Shown one piece after another: positions 15,567-22,417 of a DNA stretch of 22,417 nucleotides. How positions within the stretch are numbered: position 1 is the first letter of the stretch; each line of letters opens with the position of its first letter. A model generated the notes under the pieces. It made no database searches. It was not told the DNA's origin and was given only the letters and a program-made list of their open reading frames with translations. Origin of the DNA: Proteiniphilum sp. UBA4977. GTDB lineage: Bacteria > Bacteroidota > Bacteroidia > Bacteroidales > Dysgonomonadaceae. The stretch covers positions 5,349-27,765 of the forward strand of contig DGZP01000086.1 in assembly GCA_002398565.1 (NCBI GenBank). Reading direction: 5' to 3'. A program made the translations under genes and the position numbers.

Positions 15567-16754
15567 ATGAATCACAAACATAAAAACAGTGTTTTGAAAA
15601 GCCTCTCTGGGCTGCTTCGGCTGCAGAAAGAGGCAATACTGAAAGCCAACCGGTCCGATATGCAGGCTTATCCCCATATGGACGACTCCATGAGAGACCG
15701 GCTGAAGGTGGATGACCGTAAGATTGAAGGTATGATACGTTCACTTGAAGAGGTAGCCTTACAGGAAGACCCGCAAGGAAGGATATTGTATGAGTTTGTC
15801 CGGGAAGACGGATTAAAAATAGTCAATCGTACGGTTCCTTTCGGAACCATTCTCATTATTTATGAATCACGGCCCGACGTGACCATCGAAGCAGCGGCAA
15901 CTGCCTTCAAGGCAGGTAACCGAATTCTGCTAAAGGGTGGTAAAGAGTCCCTGCACACCAATTCGTTGCTGACACAGCTCTGGCAGGAAGCACTCACTTT
16001 GAACGGTGTTGATCCTGCATTTGTGACCTACCTCAATCTCTCCCGTGAGGAGACACGGCAGCTTATCCGTGAAAACAGTCACAAAGTAGATCTGATCATT
16101 CCCCGCGGGGGTGAAGGGCTTATTCACTTCGTACAGGAGAATGCTTCCGTGCCGGTGATTGTAAGTGGCAGGGGTAACAACTTCCTCTATATTGATGATG
16201 AAGCTGATTTTGAGATGGCTATCCGCCTTGTAATCAACGGAAAACAGCGAATCAGTGTTTGTAACGCTATTGACAAGGTGGTCATTAGCCGGCGTCTGCC
16301 CGCGCTGGAGGAGAAGGTTAACCAGCTGATAACAGCATTGAAGGAGAAAGAAATTGATGTATGGGGCGACCATGGTATGGCTGCCCTCAGCCACGCGATC
16401 CGGGAGGAGAACGACCCCACCACCCTGTGTGAAGAATACCTGGCACCAAAGCTCTATCTCACCCTGACCGACGGTCCTGATGAGGCAATTGGACTGATTA
16501 ACCGCTATTCGGGAGGCCACTCCGCGGTGATTGTCACCGGCAATGTTGCAAAAGCCGACCACTTCATGCAGGAGGTGGACTGTGCAGCTGTCTACCACAA
16601 CGCCTCTTCACGTTTTACAGACGGAGGCCAGTTCGGTGTGGGTGGCGAGATTGCCATCAGCACCCAAAAGCTGCATTTCCGCGGTCCCCTGGGAGCGCAG
16701 GAGCTTGTCACCAACAAATGGTTTGTCTACGGGGAAGGCCAGATTCGGGAATGA
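15567..16754 (+). CDS. proA: Glutamate-5-semialdehyde dehydrogenase (gamma-glutamyl phosphate reductase)
   Basis: ProA reduces glutamyl-5-phosphate with NADPH to glutamate semialdehyde, the second step of proline synthesis. The 395 residues show PFGTILIIYESRPDVT near 91-106, PRGGEGLIHFV near 178-188, and the catalytic Cys232 in ISVCNAID. The C-terminal block RFTDGGQFGVGGEIAIS followed by GPLGAQELVT is also present, all in the order of E. coli ProA (417 residues). It is the first gene of the proABC cluster; proB follows after 69 bases. The order proA-proB is reversed from the E. coli proBA operon. Confidence 0.97.
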   Translation: MNHKHKNSVLKSLSGLLRLQKEAILKANRSDMQAYPHMDDSMRDRLKVDDRKIEGMIRSLEEVALQEDPQGRILYEFVREDGLKIVNRTVPFGTILIIYESRPDVTIEAAATAFKAGNRILLKGGKESLHTNSLLTQLWQEALTLNGVDPAFVTYLNLSREETRQLIRENSHKVDLIIPRGGEGLIHFVQENASVPVIVSGRGNNFLYIDDEADFEMAIRLVINGKQRISVCNAIDKVVISRRLPALEEKVNQLITALKEKEIDVWGDHGMAALSHAIREENDPTTLCEEYLAPKLYLTLTDGPDEAIGLINRYSGGHSAVIVTGNVAKADHFMQEVDCAAVYHNASSRFTDGGQFGVGGEIAISTQKLHFRGPLGAQELVTNKWFVYGEGQIRE

Positions 16755-16823
16755 CATCAAAAGAAACATTAAAATACTATTCATACAGAACAGCAGAAGC
16801 ACAACATCCGGATAATCGTATCA

Positions 16824-17582
16824 ATGAAGAAAAAACTAATCATCAAAATAGGTACCTCTACGCTGACGGCCGGTACCAACCGTATATCCTTTGCGGTGAT
16901 TGAAAGTCTGGCCCGACAAATCGTGGAGTTGAAAAAAACGTATGATGTGGTCATCGTCTCCTCGGGAGCCATTGCCGCAGCACGCCAGTTTGTGGAGATC
17001 AACGGCTATCTTAAAAATGTGGACTCCAAACAGGCCATGGCAGCAATAGGCCAGACCAAGCTGATTGAACTCTACGACACCATCTTTTTCACATTCGGAT
17101 TAAATATTGCGCAGATATTACTGACCTACCGCGATTTTGAAAATCCGGTGGCCAACGAAAATACGCGCAACACCATCAACCGGTTATGGCAGGCCAATTA
17201 CATCCCCATTGTAAATGAAAATGATACCGTTTCGATCGAGGAGATCCTGTTGGGAGACAATGATAAACTGTCGGCACTGGTAGCAGTGATTACCGAAGCA
17301 GACCTGTTGGTGCTGGTATCGGATATCGACGGCATCTTCGATAGGAACCCGCATCTTCATCCCGATGCCAAGCTTATTACCAGGGTCTCCGACCTGGACT
17401 CCGTCACGCATTGCATCGAGGAAAAAAACTCTACACTGGGCACCGGTGGCATGTCGTCGAAGGTATATGCTGCCGAGATCTGTATGCGCAATGGCGTGGA
17501 GATGTGGATTGTGAACGGACAGCGTACAAATTATATAATCCATGCGCTGAAGGGAGATATTCCTTTTACGAAATTCAAATAG
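16824..17582 (+). CDS. proB: Glutamate 5-kinase, short form without PUA domain
   Basis: ProB phosphorylates glutamate with ATP, the committed step of proline synthesis. The 252 residues comprise the amino acid kinase domain only. Visible are KIGTSTL near 8-14, VIVSSGAIAAARQ near 43-55, ENDTVSIEEILLGDNDKLSA near 132-151, DIDGIFDRNP, and GTGGMSSK. The C-terminal PUA domain found in E. coli ProB (367 residues) is absent, and the frame closes cleanly with TAG, so this looks like a natural short form, not a truncation. Proline feedback inhibition resides mainly in the kinase domain, so regulation may be kept. proC follows after 67 bases (counting from its preferred start). Confidence 0.95.
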   Translation: MKKKLIIKIGTSTLTAGTNRISFAVIESLARQIVELKKTYDVVIVSSGAIAAARQFVEINGYLKNVDSKQAMAAIGQTKLIELYDTIFFTFGLNIAQILLTYRDFENPVANENTRNTINRLWQANYIPIVNENDTVSIEEILLGDNDKLSALVAVITEADLLVLVSDIDGIFDRNPHLHPDAKLITRVSDLDSVTHCIEEKNSTLGTGGMSSKVYAAEICMRNGVEMWIVNGQRTNYIIHALKGDIPFTKFK

Positions 17583-17649
17583 CAGAGATTATTTTTTACG
17601 AAAGGGAAGTCTCACTGAAATGAGCAAGGTTAAAAATTTAAAAAAGACA

Positions 17650-18474
17650 ATGAAACAGGGATTTATCGGATTCGGCAATCTTACAAGAGCGGTTTATCAT
17701 GGGTTAAAGGAAGAGAAAGGTATGACATTTGCTTATTTCGACAAAGCCCGTAAGGAGACAGACATATTATTCTGTGAGCAGATGAATGATCTTGTCTCCT
17801 TTGCCGATGTGATTTGGCTAGGAATAAAACCGCAGGATCTGAGCGGTATTCTCGAACAATTGAAGGAATGTAACCTGGAGGGAAAGACGATTGTTTCACC
17901 GGTTGCCGGAAAAAGTATAGCGTATATAGAACGGTATCTGGGAAAAGATCAGCTAATAGTACGTATCATGCCAAACCTGGCAATGGCTTACCGCAAATCG
18001 GTCACCGCCTTTACGACTAACCGTTCCGACGATGAAAAGGCAAGTCAGATCTTCGCACTGTTGGGCAAGTTGGGCAAAGTAGTAGCACTGGAGGAGAGCG
18101 GATTCGACCTGTTCACCTCGGTCTTTGGAAGCGGTCCTGCCTTCATCCTGGCCTTTATTCAAATTTTCAAGGACAAGATGCAGGAGTTTAACCTGCCTGG
18201 GCCGCTGCTCGATGAGCTTTTGCTGGAACTGACACAGGGCACTACGCTCTATTTCGCACAAAATCAGAAAGATTACAGTATTGAGGAGCTGATCAGGAAC
18301 ATTACCAGCAAGGGAGGCACCACACAGGCGGGGCTTGAATACTTCCGCAACCACAAGATAGGGAAACATTTCGAGGGAGTGCTTGATGCTGCAAGAAGCC
18401 GTTCGGAAGAGATGAGCCGAAACGGGAACACCATTTCCGAAAGCAAGGACAATGACTCCGGCCACCGGAATTGA
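17650..18474 (+). CDS. proC: Pyrroline-5-carboxylate reductase
   Basis: ProC reduces pyrroline-5-carboxylate to proline, the last step of the pathway begun by its two upstream neighbours. From 17650 there are 274 residues. They include an N-terminal Rossmann loop GFIGFGNLTRA (4-14), IRIMPNLAMAYRKS near 105-118, and the family signature region FGSGPAFI near 160. The C-terminal dimerisation block ITSKGGTTQAGLEYF ends with DAARSRSEEM. An ATG at 17620 would add ten Lys-rich residues; the downstream ATG gives the normal family start. The last about 18 residues (from SRNGNT) look like an unconserved tail. The gene faces sufE with 18 bases between stops and no terminator there. Confidence 0.94.
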   Translation: MKQGFIGFGNLTRAVYHGLKEEKGMTFAYFDKARKETDILFCEQMNDLVSFADVIWLGIKPQDLSGILEQLKECNLEGKTIVSPVAGKSIAYIERYLGKDQLIVRIMPNLAMAYRKSVTAFTTNRSDDEKASQIFALLGKLGKVVALEESGFDLFTSVFGSGPAFILAFIQIFKDKMQEFNLPGPLLDELLLELTQGTTLYFAQNQKDYSIEELIRNITSKGGTTQAGLEYFRNHKIGKHFEGVLDAARSRSEEMSRNGNTISESKDNDSGHRN

Positions 18475-18492
18475 ACCGGCTGTAAGAACGCT

Positions 18493-18924
18493 TCAGGCTT
18501 TCTCCACCTTCGCCTTGTAGGCAATGGCATAGAATCGAATCTGTTTGATCACGGAAAGCAAGCCGTTGGAACGGGTCGGCGACAGATGTTCAGTAAGACC
18601 AATCTCCTTCATAAAGCGAAGGTCGGTGTCGATGATCTCATCGGGTGTGCGTCCGTTGAAGATGCGCAGTACCAATGCAAGCAACCCCTTCACAATGATT
18701 GCATCACTCTCGGCCTGAAACCAGAGTCGCCCGTCGCGGTAATCTGTTTGCAGCCAGACACGGCTTTGACACCCCTCAATGATATTCTCGGGTGTTTTGT
18801 ATTTATCATCGAGCGGCACCAAAGCATTCCCATGCTCAATAATTACCGCATACTTGTCCATCCAGTCATCATAGATACTGAATTCATCAATTATCTCCTG
18901 TTGTATTTCGTTGATTGTCTGCAT
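18493..18924 (-). CDS. sufE: SufE family cysteine desulfuration protein
   Basis: SufE accepts sulfur from the cysteine desulfurase SufS and passes it to the SufBCD scaffold for Fe-S cluster assembly. The 143-residue product has the acceptor cysteine Cys52 in EGCQSRVWL. Other family marks are the acidic, helix-rich N-terminus with YDDWMDKYAVIIEHG near 18-32, FQAESDAIIVKGLLALVL near 70-87, and the C-terminal GLTEHLSPTRSNGL. The sufBCD/sufS genes are not in the window, so it is a stand-alone sufE, as in many Bacteroidales. No exact TAnnTTTG element is visible upstream; the 86-bp gap holds a 16-bp perfect palindrome. Confidence 0.95.
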   Translation of the reverse strand: MQTINEIQQEIIDEFSIYDDWMDKYAVIIEHGNALVPLDDKYKTPENIIEGCQSRVWLQTDYRDGRLWFQAESDAIIVKGLLALVLRIFNGRTPDEIIDTDLRFMKEIGLTEHLSPTRSNGLLSVIKQIRFYAIAYKAKVEKA

Positions 18925-18990
18925 TATATTTTTACTAAAGAATATCTCTTTGCGTAGCCTGTTACTTTCCCGTTTCGATCTATGGATTGT

Positions 18991-19018
18991 AAGCTTTCGA
19001 AAGCTTTTATTTATTTTT
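18991..19018 (+). terminator. Palindromic hairpin with T-rich tail on the plus strand
   Basis: AAGCTTTCGAAAGCTT is a perfect 16-base palindrome, followed on the plus strand by TTATTTATTTTT. It sits 5 bases past the stop of the minus-strand peptidase gene, but on that strand the hairpin is followed by ACAATCC, not by T. As a terminator it therefore suits plus-strand transcripts, such as proABC read-through across sufE. The stem is AT-rich and short when folded, so the call is moderate. Confidence 0.4.
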
Positions 19019-20015
19019 CCGTATAGATCACTTCCAGTACCGTTTGTCCTACCGCCTTCAACGTGTTGCGGTCTATGTTACGCATATCATCGTTGAGGGT
19101 ATGCCAATAGGAAGCAAATCCCGTGTCCGTATCACTCTTCAGATTGATGATATCGACACTGGGAGCACGTTGTTTTATATTAATCGGCACATGATCATCG
19201 GTAATATACCCTCCTCCTCTGGACAGGAAATAATTGCCATATCCCATTCTGGTGGCCATACTCCAAATCTTTTCCACCACACCCGGTGCATATTGCATGG
19301 AATATCCCTCTTTGAGAAAAGTAGCATTGCTACCTCCCACCATATCAAGCAGGATGCCGTATGCTGCCCTGTAATTCTCCACATGGGGTTGCTCCGACCA
19401 GTACCTTGAACCAAGGCACCACCAGTCGCCCTCCACCATGGTTTCGCCGAACGAGGGCTGTCCCCAGTCCTCCAGATCGAAAAAGATGATGTCGATACCC
19501 ACCTCCGCGGGTCGTTGATGCAGTTGTCTGGCAATTTCCATCAATACCGCGGTTCCACTGCCGCCGTCGTCGGCACCTGCAATGGGCTGCTGCTGTCTCC
19601 GGACATCTGTCTCCTCATCTGCAAAGGGGCGGGAATCCCAATGGGCAAAGAGCAATATCCGTTTTTCCTTTTCAGGAAGCCAGCTCCCAATGATGTTTCT
19701 TATCGGCAGATTCTTTCCGTCGTAATGGGTAATTTCAGCATGTTGCTCCACCACCGCGGCACCGTATGATTTTAGCTTTGATGACAAATAGTCTCCACAA
19801 GCCTTGTGCGCCGCTGTACCCGGTACCCGGGCTCCAAAATCAACCTGCGTCTGTATAAAAGCATAGGCACTATCGGCATTAAAATCGGGTGAAACCCTGC
19901 TGTACGGTTCTGCCACTACAGTTTGCTTACCGGACTGACAGGAATTACAGGACAATGTATATAAGAGTCCGGTAATTAAAACTATTGAAAGCGAGAAAAG
20001 ACGTAACCGGTTCAT
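19011..20015 (-). CDS. M28 family / glutaminyl-peptide cyclotransferase (type II QC-like), exported
   Basis: Glutaminyl cyclases convert N-terminal Gln to pyroglutamate; they share the M28 aminopeptidase fold but bind one zinc. The 334 residues begin with a signal sequence ending in TLSCNSC (Cys23), a probable though non-ideal lipobox. Metal and catalytic positions visible are AHWDSRP near 124-130, Asp149 (AGADDGGSG), Glu182-Asp183 (FFDLEDWG) and His275 (TDDHVP). YWHTLND near 303-309 resembles the WHTxDD block of QCs. The late segment IDRNTLKAVGQTVLEVIY resembles the periplasmic QCs reported in Porphyromonas gingivalis and Tannerella. I call it a QC rather than an aminopeptidase at about 80 percent. 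It lies 76 bases downstream of the antiporter gene on the same strand. Confidence 0.9.
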   Translation of the reverse strand: MNRLRLFSLSIVLITGLLYTLSCNSCQSGKQTVVAEPYSRVSPDFNADSAYAFIQTQVDFGARVPGTAAHKACGDYLSSKLKSYGAAVVEQHAEITHYDGKNLPIRNIIGSWLPEKEKRILLFAHWDSRPFADEETDVRRQQQPIAGADDGGSGTAVLMEIARQLHQRPAEVGIDIIFFDLEDWGQPSFGETMVEGDWWCLGSRYWSEQPHVENYRAAYGILLDMVGGSNATFLKEGYSMQYAPGVVEKIWSMATRMGYGNYFLSRGGGYITDDHVPINIKQRAPSVDIINLKSDTDTGFASYWHTLNDDMRNIDRNTLKAVGQTVLEVIYTEK

Positions 20016-20051
20016 TTATATTGTTTATTTTTTCAGTTTATTTTAACTGCT

Positions 20052-20090
20052 TCAAGCTGCTGACTGCTGGCCACTTATAGCTGATAGCTC
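20052..20090. repeat. Short degenerate repeat tract (AGCTATCAGC-like) in an intergenic gap
   Basis: On the minus strand the gap after the antiporter gene reads AGCTATCAGCTATAAG, then a GGCCAGCAGTCAGCAGCTTG stretch, an imperfect run of AGCTATCAGC-like units. As far as I recall, similar low-complexity tracts occur between genes in Bacteroidota. No function can be assigned. Confidence 0.3.
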
Positions 20091-20091
20091 T

Positions 20092-21606
20092 TCATTTATT
20101 CTTCTGATAGGAATAGTCCGAAATACCGATGTTGTTGTAAGTCTCTCTAAGTGCTTCCTCATCGTCGGAAATCACCAGCAGCTTATCTCCTGCATGCAGT
20201 TCTGTCTGTCCCGTGGGTACAAAATAGAGTTCACCTCTTTTAATCATCACCACCAGTGTTTTGTCGGGCAATGGCATTGCCATCAGGTTTTTTCCGTATT
20301 GTAAAGTCTCTTCCGAGATATGGATCTCCGTCATAGCCGATTTGATCTCTTCAGCAAATTCCACGTCAAAATCCTCAAACTCCTTATATTTGATTGGTTT
20401 TTCTGCCAGCCCAAGCCACCGGGCAACCATGGGGAGTGAGGTTCCCTGCACCAGTAGAGAGACAATGGTGATGACAAACACTATATTAAAGATCCATCTT
20501 GAGTGTGGTACACCTTCGGCCAGCGGGAGAATGGCAAAAATGATAGGTACGGCTCCTCTCAGACCCACCCACGATATGTAGAGTTTATCCTTAAAACCGA
20601 TTTTTCGGAATGGGAATAGTGTCAGAAAGACTGTCAACGGGCGACCAATAAAAATGAGGAACAGAGAAATAACAAGTGCAGGAATGAGTACCTCGATCAG
20701 TTCACCAGGATTGACCAGCAGCCCCAGCGTGAGGAACAAAAGGATCTGGCTCATCCAGGCAAAACCATCCATAAACTTCATGGAGGTACGTTTATGTGAG
20801 AATTTTGAATTACCAATCACCAATCCTGCGATGTATACGGCGAGGTAGCCATTTCCTTTCAGAAAATACGTAGATGCAAAAATAAATATCCCTACAATCA
20901 GCAAAAGAATAGGATAGAGCGAGGTATTGGCCATCCTGATGCGGTTAATGACGATCACGGAACCTTTTCCAAGAAAATACCCCATGCCGGTACCTACCGC
21001 CAGTTGCACCGCAATGTTGACTATCACCATGCCTATATTTGGGTCGGCACCCGATTGTATAATACCCATGAACATGATGGTCAGCATGTATGCCATGGGG
21101 TCATTACTCCCGCTCTCAAGTTCAAGCAACGGGCGCAGGTTATTTTTGAGTACCAGTCCTTTTGATCGTAATATACCGAATACCGATGCCGAATCGGTAG
21201 ATGAGAAGGTGGAAGCAAGCAGCATTGCTGTCAGCAGACCTATTCCCAGTGCAGGAAACATATATCCCGATAACCAGTAGACAAAGAATCCGGTAAGGAT
21301 GGCAGTGATAAAAACGCCCAGCGTAGCGAGCACGACTCCCGGCCAGATAATCGGTTTAATCTCGGAAAACCTGGTATCCAGTCCGCCGGAAAATAGAATG
21401 ATGGTCAGACAGATGGTACCGATTGTCTGTGCTATTTGTACATTCTCAAAAACCAATCCGAAACCGTCCGAACCAAAAGCCATTCCTACTACCAGGAAAA
21501 GCAACAGTACCGGTACACCAAAACGGTGGCCCGCCTTCCCTACCAGCATACTTATGAAAAACAAAATGGATCCCACAAGCAATAAAAGTTCTGTACTTAT
21601 TGTCAT
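20092..21606 (-). CDS. Potassium/proton antiporter, CPA1 family with C-terminal RCK_C domain
   Basis: The protein exchanges K+ (possibly Na+) for H+ across the inner membrane. The 504 residues have about 12-13 hydrophobic segments up to residue ~390. The CPA transport motifs are in order: FSSTDSASVFGIL (Thr137-Asp138) and ELESGSNDP (Asn168-Asp169). The cytoplasmic tail (about 410-490) is a TrkA-C/RCK_C regulatory domain with PLPDKTLVVMIKRGE and HAGDKLLVISDDEE, as in CvrA/NhaP2-type K+/H+ antiporters. That similarity favours K+ over Na+. The gene starts 13 bases after the LD-carboxypeptidase gene, so the two are probably cotranscribed. Confidence 0.93.
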   Translation of the reverse strand: MTISTELLLLVGSILFFISMLVGKAGHRFGVPVLLLFLVVGMAFGSDGFGLVFENVQIAQTIGTICLTIILFSGGLDTRFSEIKPIIWPGVVLATLGVFITAILTGFFVYWLSGYMFPALGIGLLTAMLLASTFSSTDSASVFGILRSKGLVLKNNLRPLLELESGSNDPMAYMLTIMFMGIIQSGADPNIGMVIVNIAVQLAVGTGMGYFLGKGSVIVINRIRMANTSLYPILLLIVGIFIFASTYFLKGNGYLAVYIAGLVIGNSKFSHKRTSMKFMDGFAWMSQILLFLTLGLLVNPGELIEVLIPALVISLFLIFIGRPLTVFLTLFPFRKIGFKDKLYISWVGLRGAVPIIFAILPLAEGVPHSRWIFNIVFVITIVSLLVQGTSLPMVARWLGLAEKPIKYKEFEDFDVEFAEEIKSAMTEIHISEETLQYGKNLMAMPLPDKTLVVMIKRGELYFVPTGQTELHAGDKLLVISDDEEALRETYNNIGISDYSYQKNK

Positions 21607-21619
21607 TCAATGTCGTTGT

Positions 21620-22417
21620 TTATTGTTGGAAATTAATAAAATGGGATTTTACGCTTAGCGATGCTTTCATACCCATGAGCAAAGGGAGGTTGAGCTTTGT
21701 ATGGCCCACCGGAAAATCGAAACAGACCGGGAAGGCATATTGCCTCACTGCCTCGAAGATGGATTGCCGCAACGGGAAATACATCTGATCGTCTTCCTCG
21801 TAGTCGGAGAAATGTCCGACGATGAGTCCGCCGATTTTTTTAAACACGCCGGCAAGTTTTAACTGCCATATCATACGGTCCACCCGATAAGGCACTTCGC
21901 CGGTATCTTCAATAAACAAAATTCCCCCATGTGGTATTTTGAGGTAGGGTGTACCCAGCAAACTGCAGAAGACAGAGAGATTACCTCCGAAAAGTCTTCC
22001 TGTAGCCACACCTTCACGGTTGAGTTTCCCCATGCCGGTGACCGGAATTTCATAGGTTACGGGTTGGCCGTACAGCATATTTTTGGTCAGGCGAACCGCA
22101 ACGTCTTCGCTCCCTTCGTCGGAAAAATGTCTGGCCATGGGGCCATGCACGGAAGCAATACCGTGTCGTTGCATGGCAGCATGCAAAGCTGTGATATCGC
22201 TGTAGCCCACCACCCATTTTGGTTTCTTTCTGATCTTCGAGAAATTGAGCCTGTTGAGCAGGTGAACCACACCATATCCGCCGCGGGAACAAAGAATCAG
22301 CTTCACAGCCGGATCATCAAAAGCCTGTTGCAGGTCGTCAAGCCGTGCTTCTACCGAGCCACTGAAACGGCCAGCTTCAAGCAAGGCATTTCCTGCTATT
22401 ACCGGATGCAGCCCCCA
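21620..22417 (-). CDS. ldcA: LD-carboxypeptidase (peptidase S66, LdcA-like), N-terminus beyond window edge
   Basis: LdcA removes the terminal D-Ala from murein tetrapeptides during peptidoglycan recycling. The frame is open to base 22417, starting mid-protein with WGLHPVIAGNALLEAG, so the N-terminal 30-50 residues lie outside the window. Visible S66 features are SRGGYGV, GYSDITALHA with the nucleophile Ser (codon 22199-22201), FIEDTGEVPYRVDRM with the catalytic Glu, and FPVGHTKLNLPLLMG with the catalytic His. The triad is complete. A TTG inside the fragment is not a real start. No signal peptide can be judged. It stands 13 bases upstream of the antiporter gene. Confidence 0.93.
   Translation of the reverse strand, partial: WGLHPVIAGNALLEAGRFSGSVEARLDDLQQAFDDPAVKLILCSRGGYGVVHLLNRLNFSKIRKKPKWVVGYSDITALHAAMQRHGIASVHGPMARHFSDEGSEDVAVRLTKNMLYGQPVTYEIPVTGMGKLNREGVATGRLFGGNLSVFCSLLGTPYLKIPHGGILFIEDTGEVPYRVDRMIWQLKLAGVFKKIGGLIVGHFSDYEEDDQMYFPLRQSIFEAVRQYAFPVCFDFPVGHTKLNLPLLMGMKASLSVKSHFINFQQ

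Noticed and set aside
15930..16598. Minus-strand open frame of 222 codons inside proA
   Set aside because: It is a shadow of proA, whose motifs are intact on the plus strand.
18380..18560. Complete tRNA gene on the minus strand
   Set aside because: Only a T-arm and 3' acceptor-like segment can be folded; no D-arm or matching 5' acceptor strand exists, and the sequence upstream is sufE coding.
1..22417. Mobile element, prophage, CRISPR array or defence island
   Set aside because: There is no transposase, integrase, phage gene, Cas protein or regularly spaced repeat; all long genes are recognised housekeeping or envelope families.

Overview
The window looks like an ordinary stretch of chromosome from a member of the Bacteroidota, most likely order Bacteroidales (Porphyromonadaceae/Dysgonomonadaceae-like). 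I infer this from several things seen together: promoters of the TAnnTTTG type in front of many genes, almost no Shine-Dalgarno sequences, many exported lipoproteins, a TonB-dependent receptor, and a mammalian-like glutaminyl cyclase resembling those of Porphyromonas and Tannerella. The genus is not determined. I see no rRNA, complete tRNA, insertion sequence, prophage, CRISPR array or recognisable defence system.

Layout. Positions 1-5800 are all on the minus strand: a truncated YigZ/IMPACT gene, the tRNA U34 hydroxylase trhO, the B12-dependent ribonucleotide reductase nrdJ, and a secreted serpin. nrdJ and the serpin each end at a strong intrinsic terminator, and trhO ends at a weaker one. 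The 419-bp AT-rich gap before nrdJ is the largest non-coding region. From about 5960 a divergent promoter pair, with an exact inverted repeat of the -7 elements, separates the serpin from the arginine decarboxylase speA. speA runs tail-to-tail into a zinc-type CDF exporter. Next come an exported oligopeptidase B (plus), a DUF488 protein (plus), the manganese exporter mntP (minus, sharing a palindromic stop with DUF488), a TonB-dependent receptor (plus), and a MepM-like M23 peptidase (plus).

Positions 15531-18474 hold a complete proline pathway, proA-proB-proC, with its own promoter. It faces sufE, which is on the minus strand. The right end is a minus-strand run: LD-carboxypeptidase (cut by the window edge), a K+/H+ antiporter with an RCK_C domain, and the M28/glutaminyl cyclase lipoprotein.

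How the genes fit together. The themes are amino acid and polyamine metabolism (speA, proABC), metal homeostasis (CDF, mntP, TonB receptor, sufE), envelope and peptide processing (serpin, oligopeptidase B, M23, LD-carboxypeptidase, glutaminyl cyclase), and nucleotide and tRNA metabolism (nrdJ, trhO). No single new multi-gene system is evident. The points most worth a second look are small-scale: two promoters that predict leaderless mRNAs, the inverted back-to-back promoter at serpin/speA, repeated AAAGTTTTCC palindromes before nrdJ, a possible proABC transcript running antisense through sufE, and active-site or localisation variants in the M23 peptidase, oligopeptidase B, ProB and MntP.
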